Shown: positions 41,459 to 48,870, counted from the first letter of the stretch. The stretch is 64,000 nt of DNA from Methanobrevibacter cuticularis (GCF_001639285.1 NZ_LWMW01000098.1:1-64000); one strand, 5' to 3'. Notes: generated from the letters alone by a model not told the origin. Made by a program: numbers and translations.

Positions 41459-42127
41459 TTGAATCTTAAAAAAATGGCAGGATTTAGGGCAGGAAAAGAA
41501 GTTAAAGATGGTCAAATAATTGGACTCGGTACTGGATCGACCACTCATTACTTTATTGAAAGTTTAGGAATGAGAATAAAAGAAGAAGAAATTCAAGTAA
41601 TGGGAATTCCAACCTCTTATCAGTCTTTTTTACTTGCAAAACAGTGGAAAATCCCTGTAACATCTTTGGAAGAGCATGATATTGATATAGCTGTAGATGG
41701 GGCAGATGAAATTGATCCTGATTTAAATCTTATTAAAGGTGGAGGAGCGGCTCATACACTAGAAAAGATTGTTGATTATGCTGCTTGTGAATTTATTGTA
41801 ATAGCTGATGAAACAAAATTAGTTAGTGAACTTGGAACTTTTCCAGTACCCTTAGAAATAATCTCACAATCCACTAAACCAGTATTTTCGGCTTTAAAAG
41901 ACATGGGTGCAGATCCTGAAATAAGAATGGCTAAATTTAAAGATGGTCCAGTTATTTCAGATAATGGGAATTTTATTGTAGATGCTAATTTCTATGAAAT
42001 AAATAATCCTATTCAATTAGAAAAAGACTTAAATTCCATCCCAGGAGTTGTAGAAAATGGAATATTTTCGCAAATGGTGGATAAAGTCATTTTAGGAACT
42101 TCTGAAGGGATTAAAATATTAAAATAG
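41459..42127 (+). CDS. rpiA: Ribose-5-phosphate isomerase A
   Basis: RpiA converts ribose 5-phosphate and ribulose 5-phosphate. Conserved elements are [13 protein letters not shown] (phosphate loop), [22 protein letters not shown] (catalytic Asp) and [14 protein letters not shown] prefer the TTG start at 41459, which gives the family-like [12 protein letters not shown] and has GGAG nine bases upstream; an ATG at 41444 would add five residues and overlap that site. The product, ribulose 5-phosphate, is also the substrate of the TarJ-type reductase encoded about 30 kb upstream. A terminator-like inverted repeat follows the stop. Confidence 0.94.
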   Translation: MNLKKMAGFRAGKEVKDGQIIGLGTGSTTHYFIESLGMRIKEEEIQVMGIPTSYQSFLLAKQWKIPVTSLEEHDIDIAVDGADEIDPDLNLIKGGGAAHTLEKIVDYAACEFIVIADETKLVSELGTFPVPLEIISQSTKPVFSALKDMGADPEIRMAKFKDGPVISDNGNFIVDANFYEINNPIQLEKDLNSIPGVVENGIFSQMVDKVILGTSEGIKILK

Positions 42128-42135
42128 TAATTTTT

Positions 42136-42450
42136 TAAATAGAAAAATAAGGGGATTCTCAGCATTGTCTAGAATCCTGCTGAAATTTTTTTTATTTTAT
42201 TTTCATGACATTTCTTTGTGTCCATTGTATTCTGTTTAGTTTGACTTTTCTGTTTAATCTTTTTTTTGTTCGAAATGTTCTTTTTAAGTGTTTTGGAAGT
42301 GTTATTTTGAACTATCCTTCTAATTTATTATTGGTATTGGGTATGTTGTTATTTTTGATGTGTTTTAGTGTTTGTTTGAAGTTTTTTGATAGTTTTTCGA
42401 TGAATGATGCGATTTCTTCAGATAATTTTTCTATATTGCATTTTAATTTG
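42136..42450 (-). pseudogene. C-terminal fragment of a DDE-type transposase, cut at a CRISPR-like repeat
   Basis: On the minus strand from 42450 the frame reads IEKLSEEIASFIEKLSKNF, then KHIKNNNIPNTNNKLEG and a stop. The IPNTNNKLEG block is typical of the region around the catalytic Glu at the end of several DDE transposases. After a one-base shift it continues NTSKTLKKNISNKKKIKQKS and TKQNTMDTKKCHE, the usual transposase tail. The missing N-terminal part should lie to the right, but the frame enters repeat copy 1 (42451-42487) exactly there. Confidence 0.55.
42152..42193 (+). terminator. Terminator-like inverted repeat after rpiA
   Basis: GGATTCT (42152-42158) can pair with AGAATCC (42170-42176). 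Alternatively TCAGCA (42158-42163) pairs with TGCTGA (42177-42182). A run of eight or more T follows. The alternative pairings are mutually exclusive. Confidence 0.6.
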
Positions 42451-42487
42451 ATTGCACAAAAGAATCTATTAAAACAAGGATTGCGAC
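42451..42487 (+). repeat. CRISPR-like 37-bp repeat, copy 1
   Basis: Matches the consensus ATTGCACAAAGGAATCTATT then AAAACAAGGATTGCGAC with one change (A for G at position 11). A transposase fragment ends at its left edge. The next 37 bases contain no second repeat. Confidence 0.85.
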
Positions 42488-42715
42488 CATGTATCACATT
42501 GAATCGTCCTCCATTCTTTTATAGCTATCGCTAGAGCTTCATAGCTCTATGTTCTTTGAAATTTAAAATAAAATCATGATAAAATATAAAATAAGTATAA
42601 AAAAATTTAAAAAGTATTATTAAATATAGTGGGCTTTGTTTTTATTTATAAATGAAGTAGTAAAATAGTATTACTTTGTACATAATAAATATATAATTTA
42701 GAATTTGTTTATTAA

Positions 42716-42750
42716 AAAAGCCAACAACCCATTTAAGAATCATTGGCTTA
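42716..42750 (-). terminator. Terminator for the small minus-strand gene
   Basis: AAGCCAA (42718-42724) pairs with TTGGCTT (42743-42749). On the minus strand this stem is followed by a T run. It lies 13 bases beyond the stop of the gene at 42763. Confidence 0.7.
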
Positions 42751-42762
42751 AAAAAATATTTA

Positions 42763-42987
42763 TTATAAGTTTAATTCTTTTTTATAATTTGGCCATTTTT
42801 TTTCAACCCATATCAAAAATTCTTCATATGCTTTAGGGTCTTGTTTTTTCATAGCTTCTTCAGCCAACTCTCTTTTTTCTTCATTTAAAGATTCTAAAAA
42901 CATTATTTCCATAGCATTATCAATATCGCGACCATATCCAGAAAGTTCTCCATCTAAGATAGTAATCATTTCATCGTCATTTGACAT
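42763..42987 (-). CDS. Small acidic protein of unknown function
   Basis: A 74-residue protein, strongly acidic, mostly helical by composition (ESLNEEKRELAEEAMKKQDP, YEEFLIWVEKKWPNYKKEL). I do not recognise a family. GATGAGG about 11 bases upstream of the ATG could be its ribosome site, and it follows a probable frameshifted gene on the same strand. Size, acidity and position behind a larger partner resemble immunity proteins or antitoxins, but this is only context. A terminator follows directly. Confidence 0.6.
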   Translation of the reverse strand: MSNDDEMITILDGELSGYGRDIDNAMEIMFLESLNEEKRELAEEAMKKQDPKAYEEFLIWVEKKWPNYKKELNL

Positions 42988-43003
42988 ATAAAACTAAACC
43001 TCA

Positions 43004-43163
43004 TCAATATCTATAAAATTTTATTGACATATTATATTTATTTAAAACTTTATTAAATTTATCACTAATTTCTTTCTTATTTTTAAGAAGATAAGTAGAT
43101 TCTTCTAATCTCCGAACTTCTTTTCTTTTTTTAGGGTCTAATAAATATTTCTTATTTATTTTC
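43004..43163 (-). pseudogene. Likely frameshifted C-terminus of the upstream gene
   Basis: Just beyond the stop at 43152 another frame is open for about 52 codons: KYLLDPKKRKEVRRLEE, then NKKEISDKFNKVLNKYNMS. It has no ATG, GTG or TTG at its beginning and overlaps the end of the previous frame. The composition matches the preceding gene, so a single-base slip near 43155-43165 (mutation or sequencing error) probably separated the two. Joined, they would give about 280 residues. Confidence 0.45.
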
Positions 43164-43853
43164 TTTTAAAAATTTACTATTAATTTCATTAGATACTTTT
43201 GAATAATCATTGACTATATTATTAATCTTTGATTCTGATAAATTAACATTAGTATTTTTAATATTTAAAAAGAATTTATCAGAAAATATTGATTCGTTCT
43301 TAATATTTAATCCTAACTGAGTCTCCATATCTGTTCTTGAAGGTAATGGAGGATAATTTGATGGGTGTCTATGTAATCTTAAATCAAGATTTTCATTAGC
43401 TAATTTATCATATTCTTTTTTTAATATAGTCACATCATTACCAGTTCCTTTTGCTGAATGTACAAGATTACTCTTATCATTGTAAAGTCGTCCTTCTTCA
43501 AATTTAGAACCTTTAGTTTCATCAATATAATTCATAATACTTTCAGTATGCTTTTCAGGATTATCTGTATTTTTGCTTAAATCTTCTTTTAAATCATTTT
43601 TAAGTTTATTTTCATTAACATTGTCCTCAATTTTATTTACATCTTGATTATGCACTTCTGTATTGCTTAGTAGATTACCATTTTCATCAATAAAATCAGC
43701 TGGATCTAAACCATGATCAACGACCATAATCTTAGTTAAAAGAGTGAAGCCACAATTACAACTACAATTATTACTGCAATTGTTCTCACCATTTTCATAA
43801 TCTTGTGGATGTTCAAGATAATCAACATCACCAGTTTTTTCATTACTGCACAA
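43152..43853 (-). CDS. Unknown protein with HxHP...D motif, N-terminus cut at CRISPR-like repeat
   Basis: About 230 residues. The N-terminal part has a Cys cluster (NNCSNNCSCNCGF). The middle is acidic, Asn/Lys-rich and probably disordered. Residues about 150-200 contain LVHSAKGTGNDVTILKKEY and LRLHRHPSNYPPLPSRTD. The HxHP...PSxxD pattern resembles the metal site of JAB/JAMM peptidases, but the spacing is one residue longer than usual, so this is only a hint. The open frame runs into repeat copy 2; its only start there is a TTG inside the repeat. The natural N-terminus is therefore probably lost, or translation starts at the internal ATG 43727. The 3' end appears frameshifted. Confidence 0.5.
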   Translation of the reverse strand: MCSNEKTGDVDYLEHPQDYENGENNCSNNCSCNCGFTLLTKIMVVDHGLDPADFIDENGNLLSNTEVHNQDVNKIEDNVNENKLKNDLKEDLSKNTDNPEKHTESIMNYIDETKGSKFEEGRLYNDKSNLVHSAKGTGNDVTILKKEYDKLANENLDLRLHRHPSNYPPLPSRTDMETQLGLNIKNESIFSDKFFLNIKNTNVNLSESKINNIVNDYSKVSNEINSKFLKENK

Positions 43854-43881
43854 AGGAATCTATTAAAACAAGGATTGCAAT
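43845..43881 (+). repeat. CRISPR-like 37-bp repeat, copy 2
   Basis: Matches the consensus except at position 2 and in the last bases (GCAAT for GCGAC). Reading frames of truncated genes abut it on both sides: a minus-strand gene on the left and a plus-strand gene on the right. Confidence 0.85.
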
Positions 43882-44032
43882 TGATGTAGCAATAATAGAA
43901 AATAATATGGATAAATTTTATCAGGATTTAATAAAAAGTGATAAAATCATGGACTTAAATAAAAAATATAGTGATGCAGTGTTAAAGTATTTTAATAACA
44001 AGGCTATTGATATTAATATTGTGAGGATTTGA
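43882..44032 (+). pseudogene. 5'-truncated small gene beside CRISPR-like repeat
   Basis: Directly after repeat copy 2 an open frame reads DVAIIENNMDKFYQDLIKS and ends IDINIVRI. The frame continues back through the repeat, so its natural start is missing; the only internal ATG is at 43907 (41 codons). The stop overlaps the ribosome site region of the next small gene, suggesting an operon fragment. I recognise no family. Confidence 0.45.
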
Positions 44033-44034
44033 TT

Positions 44035-44214
44035 ATGAATACAGAAGAAGGAAGTCTTAAAGATGATTCATGGATAGATATCGAGTTCATTAAAGAATAT
44101 AGGAAGAAATTAAAAAAATATAAGGATATAACTATTGAGGAGTTCCATGAAGAGTTTTATACTAAAAATGAGAATGGAATAATTGTTAAGATATATCAAA
44201 AAGAGACAAAATAA
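44035..44214 (+). CDS. Small charged protein of unknown function
   Basis: A 59-residue protein, highly charged (DDSWIDIEFIKEYRKKLKKY, EEFHEEFYTKNENG). The ATG at 44035 has GAGGA seven bases upstream and begins two bases after the stop of the preceding truncated frame. The pair looks like the surviving end of a two-gene unit such as a toxin-antitoxin or toxin-immunity pair, but I recognise no family. An inverted-repeat element begins 177 bases downstream. Confidence 0.5.
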   Translation: MNTEEGSLKDDSWIDIEFIKEYRKKLKKYKDITIEEFHEEFYTKNENGIIVKIYQKETK

Positions 44215-44390
44215 TTTATTTATTAATTTTTATTATTAATTAATTTTAACTTAATTAAATATATTACATATTTTCTATTTACAAAGTAATACTTTTTTTA
44301 CCTATATTTTAGCTATTTTCAACAAAAACACTGATGTTTTTTGTTGTTTTAGTAATATTTTTTTTATTATTTTTTATAAAAACATGTATA

Positions 44391-44679
44391 GGGAGTGTCC
44401 CAAAATTCACTATTTCAAAGATTTTGATAAATTTAAATTTCCTATAAATGATTTAAATATTAAATAACACCTGAATACTTATTAACATTTTTAATTAAAT
44501 AAGTATTTTTATTTAATTTAATTTTAAATAATTCATATTATTTTTTAGATTATAATTTAAATCTATAAACATTATTTTCAAAAAATAATATAATACAAAT
44601 GTTTATATAATATTTAAAGATATTATATGTGAAATATTTTTATTAAATTTTTTAAAAATCTTAATCATGAGACACTCTA
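44391..44679 (-). mobile_element. Miniature inverted-repeat element, copy B (about 289 bp)
   Basis: Ends are GGGAGTGTCCCAAAATTCAC on the left and ATCATGAGACACTCT on the right. It lies in the opposite orientation to copies A and C and is full length. No transposase is encoded. It sits inside the segment between CRISPR-like repeat copies 2 and 3; 44215-44390 holds no gene. Confidence 0.78.
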
Positions 44680-44771
44680 GTATAATAATTTTTTATAATA
44701 GTAAGATAATCTCTCCTAATGGATATAGTAGCTGCTTCACCGAAAGAATAGCTACTCTTCATTGGATTTTA

Positions 44772-44882
44772 ATTGCACAAAGGAATTTATTAAAACAAGG
44801 GTTGCGACCCACCATTATTGTCTCCATTGTCATCGAAGGAGATGTATTGCACAAAGGAATCTATTAAAAGAAGGATTGCGAC
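44772..44882 (+). CRISPR. Minimal CRISPR-like unit: two 37-bp repeats with one 37-bp spacer
   Basis: Repeat copies 3 (44772-44808) and 4 (44846-44882) differ from the consensus at two and one positions. Between them lie 37 bases of unique sequence (44809-44845), the spacing of a true CRISPR array. The 3' end GGATTGCGAC resembles the GGATTGAAAC end of many CRISPR repeats. No cas gene is seen in this window, so if real it is an orphan relic. Confidence 0.6.
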
Positions 44883-45101
44883 TTTAATATATTGGTATGT
44901 TTCAAGTGATTACAGTGTAAGTAAATAGAAAATTTTATTAGGATAAAGTAATAAATTATTACTAACTGTAGTAATAAGTTAATACATAAAAGTATTAAAA
45001 ACATTTATATTCTAATAAATTTATAATTGTAATACAAGTTATAATTACAGCACAAAAGTAATTAGTAATATTTTTTTTAAAATTAATTTAAAAGCGAGAA
45101 A

Positions 45102-45127
45102 AGGGAGAAATTATTCGGCCTTCTCCT
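45102..45127 (+). promoter_or_regulatory. Hairpin in the leader of the HEPN cassette
   Basis: GGAGAA (45104-45109) pairs with TTCTCC (45121-45126), extended by a G-T pair, with loop ATTATTCGGCC. It is unusually GC-rich for its surroundings and lies 29 bases before the first gene of the cassette. It could be an RNA leader element; 44883-45101 shows nothing else. Confidence 0.3.
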
Positions 45128-45155
45128 AGTCGACATTGAAAGGAAGTAAAAAAAA

Positions 45156-45449
45156 ATGATAGATGAAAGTAAAATAGAGCTTTTAAAGGTTTCTGTTGAT
45201 TCAGATAAAAACATCACCGATTTTATTAAAGAAGATTTTTTAAACAAATTTAAAGATGAATTTGATGAAGTGAAGGCTATTAATTTAGTTTTAGCTGTTT
45301 CTAATGAAGATACACCTGATGATTTAATAATATTAGGCCATTCTAGTATAGCAGATAGTGATAAGAAGAAACTAACTATTGATACTAATGCCCAAGGAAT
45401 TTCTTCTTCATCTGATAAATTAATGAAAAAGATAATCGATATTTTGTAG
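45156..45449 (+). CDS. Unknown small protein, first gene of HEPN cassette
   Basis: A 97-residue acidic protein (LLKVSVDSDKNITDFIKEDF, NLVLAVSNEDTPDDLIILG) with no membrane segment. I recognise no family. AAAGGAAG upstream of the ATG is a clear ribosome site. The second gene starts 11 bases after its stop, and the third follows immediately, so the three form one operon. Its place at the head of a cassette with a HEPN protein could make it an antitoxin or regulator, which is inference from arrangement only. Confidence 0.65.
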   Translation: MIDESKIELLKVSVDSDKNITDFIKEDFLNKFKDEFDEVKAINLVLAVSNEDTPDDLIILGHSSIADSDKKKLTIDTNAQGISSSSDKLMKKIIDIL

Positions 45450-45460
45450 AAGGGATTCCA

Positions 45461-45946
45461 ATGACTGTATATCGTAGATCTTGTCTTGATGACTTTGATT
45501 TTGTTTATGATGGAGGAACTTTAAATATTTCTGATATGATTAAATCTGTACAATTTCCCACAATACCTTTTACGCAGGGATTTAACAGAGAACTATTTAA
45601 ATCTTCTTATGGTATTACTCCTGCTTTTTGGCGAAATTTAAGTATTATGTATAATTTATCAAATGTTGGTGAAATTAAAAAATTTATTTCAAGAAATAGT
45701 GATGACTTGAAAATATTATTGTTGTATGTTCCAATTTTTGTTCAAAGAGAATTTCCTAATGATTCTATTTCTCTTGAATTAATTGAAGATCATGATACGG
45801 GCAAACATGCTCTTAGAGCTTATATTCATACAAATATCTCTCCTTCCGAAGCCAATAAAAAATTAGAAATCATAGATGAATTGACTTTCAATTTTGAAAC
45901 TGATGATACTTTAGATGATTTTTTATTAAATGTGGAGTTTGTGTGA
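45461..45946 (+). CDS. Unknown protein, second gene of HEPN cassette
   Basis: A 161-residue soluble protein with a mixed alpha/beta look. Notable stretches are YRRSCLDDFDFVYDGGTLN, SYGITPAFWRNLSIMYNL and LLLYVPIFVQREFPNDSISL. I recognise no family. GAAGGGA lies before the ATG. It ends directly against the start of the HEPN gene (TGA then ATG with no gap), so the two are translationally coupled. Two-gene units of an uncharacterised protein plus a small HEPN protein occur in defence loci, where the partner supplies specificity or neutralises the HEPN protein. Confidence 0.65.
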   Translation: MTVYRRSCLDDFDFVYDGGTLNISDMIKSVQFPTIPFTQGFNRELFKSSYGITPAFWRNLSIMYNLSNVGEIKKFISRNSDDLKILLLYVPIFVQREFPNDSISLELIEDHDTGKHALRAYIHTNISPSEANKKLEIIDELTFNFETDDTLDDFLLNVEFV

Positions 45947-46297
45947 ATGAATTTTGATTGGGTTGATTATTATACTCTTGCATGTGAATTAGCACTTGAT
46001 GACAGCCCTGCAAAGAAAAGAACATCTATTAATCGGTCATATTATTCTGCATATTGTATTGCTAGAGATTTTCTAATTGAAAAGAAAGCTTATTTGGATA
46101 AAGAAAATAAAACTAAGATTAATAGTAAAAAATCTGAAGCTCATTATGAAGTAAGAAGAGTTTATAAAGAATTATATTCAAAACATAAAAGAGGCAATAA
46201 GAAAATTGGTAGGAATATTTTTAAAAAACTTAATCGTCTTAGAGATAAACGAAATGATGCTGATTATGAATTAAAATTTTCAAATCTTGATTCTTAA
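45947..46297 (+). CDS. HEPN-domain protein, possibly truncated by an in-frame stop
   Basis: A 116-residue all-helical HEPN protein. The N-terminal helix has INRSYYSAYCIARDFL and the conserved late motif is LRDKRNDADYEL. The family's RNase motif is usually R-x(4-6)-H; here the His position is taken by Tyr, as in many non-catalytic or differently acting members, so nuclease activity is uncertain. After the TAA at 46295 the same frame stays open for about 20 codons, and SSYVLENVEKFV there looks like the usual last helix. The stop may be a recent truncation. It is the last gene of a three-gene operon. Confidence 0.75.
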   Translation: MNFDWVDYYTLACELALDDSPAKKRTSINRSYYSAYCIARDFLIEKKAYLDKENKTKINSKKSEAHYEVRRVYKELYSKHKRGNKKIGRNIFKKLNRLRDKRNDADYELKFSNLDS

Positions 46298-46750
46298 ACT
46301 AATAATTGTGTTATTGATTCCAGTTATGTTTTAGAGAATGTTGAAAAATTTGTATAGTTTACTCTTTTATTTATCAAGTAAAGAATAATTTATTTTCTTT
46401 AGGATTTAGTATGGAATTTTTGTAGTATTTTTTCCATACTGATTATCAATTTTTTATTATTTTTTGAAGTTATACGATATTTTCGTATAGCTGATTTTTT
46501 ATTTTATTAATCCTTCTCATATTAATTAATTTTAATTTAATTAAATATATTGTTAAGACAATTTAATTTTTTCTATAATTTTATTAATATAGATTTTATA
46601 GAGTAAGATTAAATAAAAGGCTTAAGATTGAATTAAGAAGATAAAATACTTTTTAATAATTTTGTTGAAAAATATAAATATATTAATATTTAAATTGTCA
46701 TGATAATATTACATGAATAATCAATCTTCTTAGTTGATAAATTGTTCTAC
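46298..46750. other. Gap after the HEPN cassette
   Basis: Apart from the 20 read-through codons directly after the HEPN gene, about 450 bases of AT-rich sequence with no recognisable gene or RNA separate it from repeat copy 5. Confidence 0.45.
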
Positions 46751-46787
46751 ATTGCACAAAGGAATCTATTAAAACAAGGATTGCGAC
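46751..46787 (+). repeat. CRISPR-like 37-bp repeat, copy 5
   Basis: An exact match to the consensus (ATTGCACAAAGGAATCTATT then AAAACAAGGATTGCGAC). A gene fragment without a start follows directly on its right. Confidence 0.88.
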
Positions 46788-46802
46788 TACAATATACAAT
46801 AA

Positions 46803-47075
46803 AGAAAAAGAACAACAGGTGAAAAAATCTACAAAGACCCTAAAAAAGAACTTGAAGATGTGGGGATCCTAAAAAATGAAGAACTTCATCCAGAGGTATG
46901 GAGAAATGGGGGTTGGCAAGAACTCCACATAGAAACCAACCCGATTAAAATAAAATCCATAGAATTAGATAACGACCAAAGAGTATTCTATATTGATACT
47001 AAAAATAGTCCACCATGGGCAAGACCAATAGTAGAATACATAAATGATAATTTTGGTGAAATCGTAAGAAAATAA
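46803..47075 (+). pseudogene. 5'-truncated gene fragment between CRISPR-like repeats 5 and 6
   Basis: An open frame of about 90 codons begins 15 bases after repeat copy 5 with no usable start: RTTGEKIYKDPKKELEDVG, then EVWRNGGWQELHIETNPIKI, ending PPWARPIVEYINDNFGEIV. The only start codon is a GTG at 46860. Composition and codon use look genuinely coding. The fragment resembles the end of a small soluble protein of the immunity or toxin type; I recognise no family. It is followed by a second gene cut at the other repeat. Confidence 0.55.
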
Positions 47076-47085
47076 GGGGATTTAA

Positions 47086-47138
47086 ATGACTGACTGGATA
47101 ATAAATAATTCCTTATATGATAGTCCGTGTGTTATAAG
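47086..47138 (+). pseudogene. 3'-truncated gene start cut by CRISPR-like repeat 6
   Basis: ATG at 47086 has a good ribosome site (AAGGGGATTTAA) and reads MTDWIINNSLYDSPCVIR before entering repeat copy 6, where it meets a stop six codons later. It looks like the natural beginning of a gene whose remainder is gone. Together with the fragment before it, the whole 350-base segment between the two repeats is a slice of an operon cut at both ends. Confidence 0.5.
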
Positions 47139-47175
47139 ATTGCACAAAGGAATCTATTAAAACAAGGATTGTGAA
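47139..47175 (+). repeat. CRISPR-like 37-bp repeat, copy 6
   Basis: Matches the consensus except for the last bases (GTGAA for GCGAC). To its right, 47185-47308 encodes a short hydrophobic stretch (VWWIKVIWGIIFAFAFCAG) with no start codon, possibly another truncated gene. Confidence 0.85.
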
Positions 47176-47566
47176 ATATTAAATAGTAAAAATTAGAAAT
47201 AATAAAATTAATAAAGTATGGTGGATAAAAGTTATATGGGGAATTATATTCGCATTTGCGTTTTGTGCGGGTTTAGGTGTGTTTGTTTCATTATTTTTTT
47301 TGGAATGAGAGAAATATTTTAATAAATAAATCTGAAAAAATGAATTTAGCGAAATAACAAAAAGAATACATAGAATCCTTGAAAAATCAAGGATTTTAAG
47401 CAAAAAGAAATAGAATGACTAAAAATTAGATTTAAATATTCTTTTTTTCTTTAAAACTGAATAATTATTATATAAACTATATAAAATATAAGACATAATC
47501 ATAAACGATAATCATAAACATATAGGTAAAATATAAGTAATAAAAAATAATGGGGAGAATAATTCA

Positions 47567-47589
47567 ACTTGTTCCAAAATAGAACAAGT
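47567..47589. promoter_or_regulatory. Palindrome, candidate operator
   Basis: ACTTGTTC and GAACAAGT form eight-base arms around CAAAATA. It lies 31 bases before a VapC-type fragment. Almost the same sequence occurs at 56388-56406. Toxin-antitoxin operons are commonly controlled through such operators, so it may be the operator of a lost vapBC operon. Confidence 0.45.
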
Positions 47590-47620
47590 CTAAAGAATAA
47601 TAATTGAGTTTTATGGTAAA

Positions 47621-47812
47621 ATGACTTCTATAAAAATAAAAAATAAGATGTATTTAAAATATGATGGAATATTGTCATTACTAGGTGCTGCGAAGATAAG
47701 AATAATGAAAGATTTAGATATTAAAAAGATTTGTTCTGTTGATTCAGATTTTGATAAAGTGAAATCTATTTCAGATTTTGATAAAGTGAAATCTATTGAA
47801 TGTATTTATTAA
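47621..47812 (+). pseudogene. C-terminal fragment of a VapC-type PIN-domain toxin
   Basis: A 63-codon frame. YLKYDGILSLLGAAKIRIM followed by KKICSVDSDFDKVKSI matches the end of PIN-domain ribonucleases, where the Asp in the SDFD block is part of the metal site. The N-terminal half with the other acidic residues is absent. A perfect 27-bp tandem duplication (47744-47770 and 47771-47797) repeats SDFDKVKSI. The VapB partner is not visible. A palindrome upstream may be its former operator. Confidence 0.55.
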
Positions 47813-47856
47813 ATTTCAGTATTAATCATTAATTTTCTTTTTAGGATTTGATTTAT

Positions 47857-48636
47857 ATGAATTTAAAAAAGATTTATCTTCTTATAATTGTTGTTTTAAT
47901 AGCTATGTCTATTGTATGTGTCAATGGAAATATCACAAATAGCTCAAACATTATTGAAAGATCTCCAGATATTTTTGAAAACATTGAAACGGTTTATGAT
48001 CCATATTTGTTTATTTCCCACCATGATTTAGATACCTTTGGTCTTTTTGATCATGGTTTTAATGATACGGATAAGTATAATTATTACATTTTAAGTGGTG
48101 CGGTTGAAGAAAAGGCTGATTCGAGTGTTAAAATTTATTCAAGAGATTCTGATATTGAAGTTATAGATATTGAAAATGTTTCAGATGAGGCGGTTAATTT
48201 ATATAGATTTAATATTACATTGAAGATTCCAAAGTCTATTAACACTACAAATCTTGTTATTTTTGTCAAAGATAAAAATGAAAAAGTTTTAAATGCACAC
48301 ACATTAGTTCTTGTAGAATATAATACATCTAAAAAACTATTTGGGTATTGTGGTAGTGAATCATGTGCAGTGGAGGACCCACAAGAGTATTGTTCTAAAT
48401 GTGTAGGTGAATATTGTTTTGATATAACAGAAGAATGTGATTGTGGACCTTATTACTATGATTATCCTCATTATGACTATGAAGAGGATGAAATTTCAGA
48501 ATTTAAATCATGGCAAGAAGCTGGTTCATCTCAATTTGGCGAAATTCTGCCCAAATTAATTCTATACAAATCATTGTTACTTGGTAATGATTCTAAGGAT
48601 AAAAAACTCTATAAATTGCAGACAATAGCTTTTTAG
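47857..48636 (+). CDS. Secreted protein of unknown function with Cys- and Tyr-rich C-terminal part
   Basis: About 259 residues. A signal peptide (KKIYLLIIVVLIAMSIVCVN) is followed by an exported domain of beta character (about 30-160). A Cys-rich patch then appears, YCGSESCAVEDPQEYCSKC and YCFDITEECDCG, and a Tyr/Asp/Glu-rich stretch (YYYDYPHYDYEEDE). The Cys patch could bind metal or form disulfides. No membrane anchor is seen at the end. The ATG at 47857 has AGGAT upstream; a TTG nine bases earlier is less likely. I recognise no family. Confidence 0.65.
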   Translation: MNLKKIYLLIIVVLIAMSIVCVNGNITNSSNIIERSPDIFENIETVYDPYLFISHHDLDTFGLFDHGFNDTDKYNYYILSGAVEEKADSSVKIYSRDSDIEVIDIENVSDEAVNLYRFNITLKIPKSINTTNLVIFVKDKNEKVLNAHTLVLVEYNTSKKLFGYCGSESCAVEDPQEYCSKCVGEYCFDITEECDCGPYYYDYPHYDYEEDEISEFKSWQEAGSSQFGEILPKLILYKSLLLGNDSKDKKLYKLQTIAF

Positions 48637-48870
48637 TTAAATAAAACAAAATTTTCAAAACTAGAAGTAAAATTCTATAAATTACTACTTTGATTAATAG
48701 CTATTTTCTAAAATAGCTATTACATTTATATAGTTAATTTTTTTAAAATAATAATTGTTTACTATCATTTAAATAATAACGAAATTTAGTTGATTTTTAA
48801 AATTTTGATTTTAGATTTATTTCTCAGGAAATAAAACTTTGAGTGCAAAATTTTATATATTATAAATTAG

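Noticed and set aside
42205-42534. Hydrophobic plus-strand frame of 109 codons
   Set aside because: It is the antisense of a transposase remnant and reads through the 37-bp repeat; its hydrophobic look comes from T-rich complement sequence.
42451-47175. A functional CRISPR-Cas locus
   Set aside because: Only one pair of repeats has CRISPR spacing, and no cas gene is visible in the window; at most this is a relic or a reuse of repeats.
47179-47403. Minus-strand 74-codon frame
   Set aside because: No ribosome site and no protein-like pattern. The plus strand there encodes a truncated membrane stretch, so this looks like a complement artefact.
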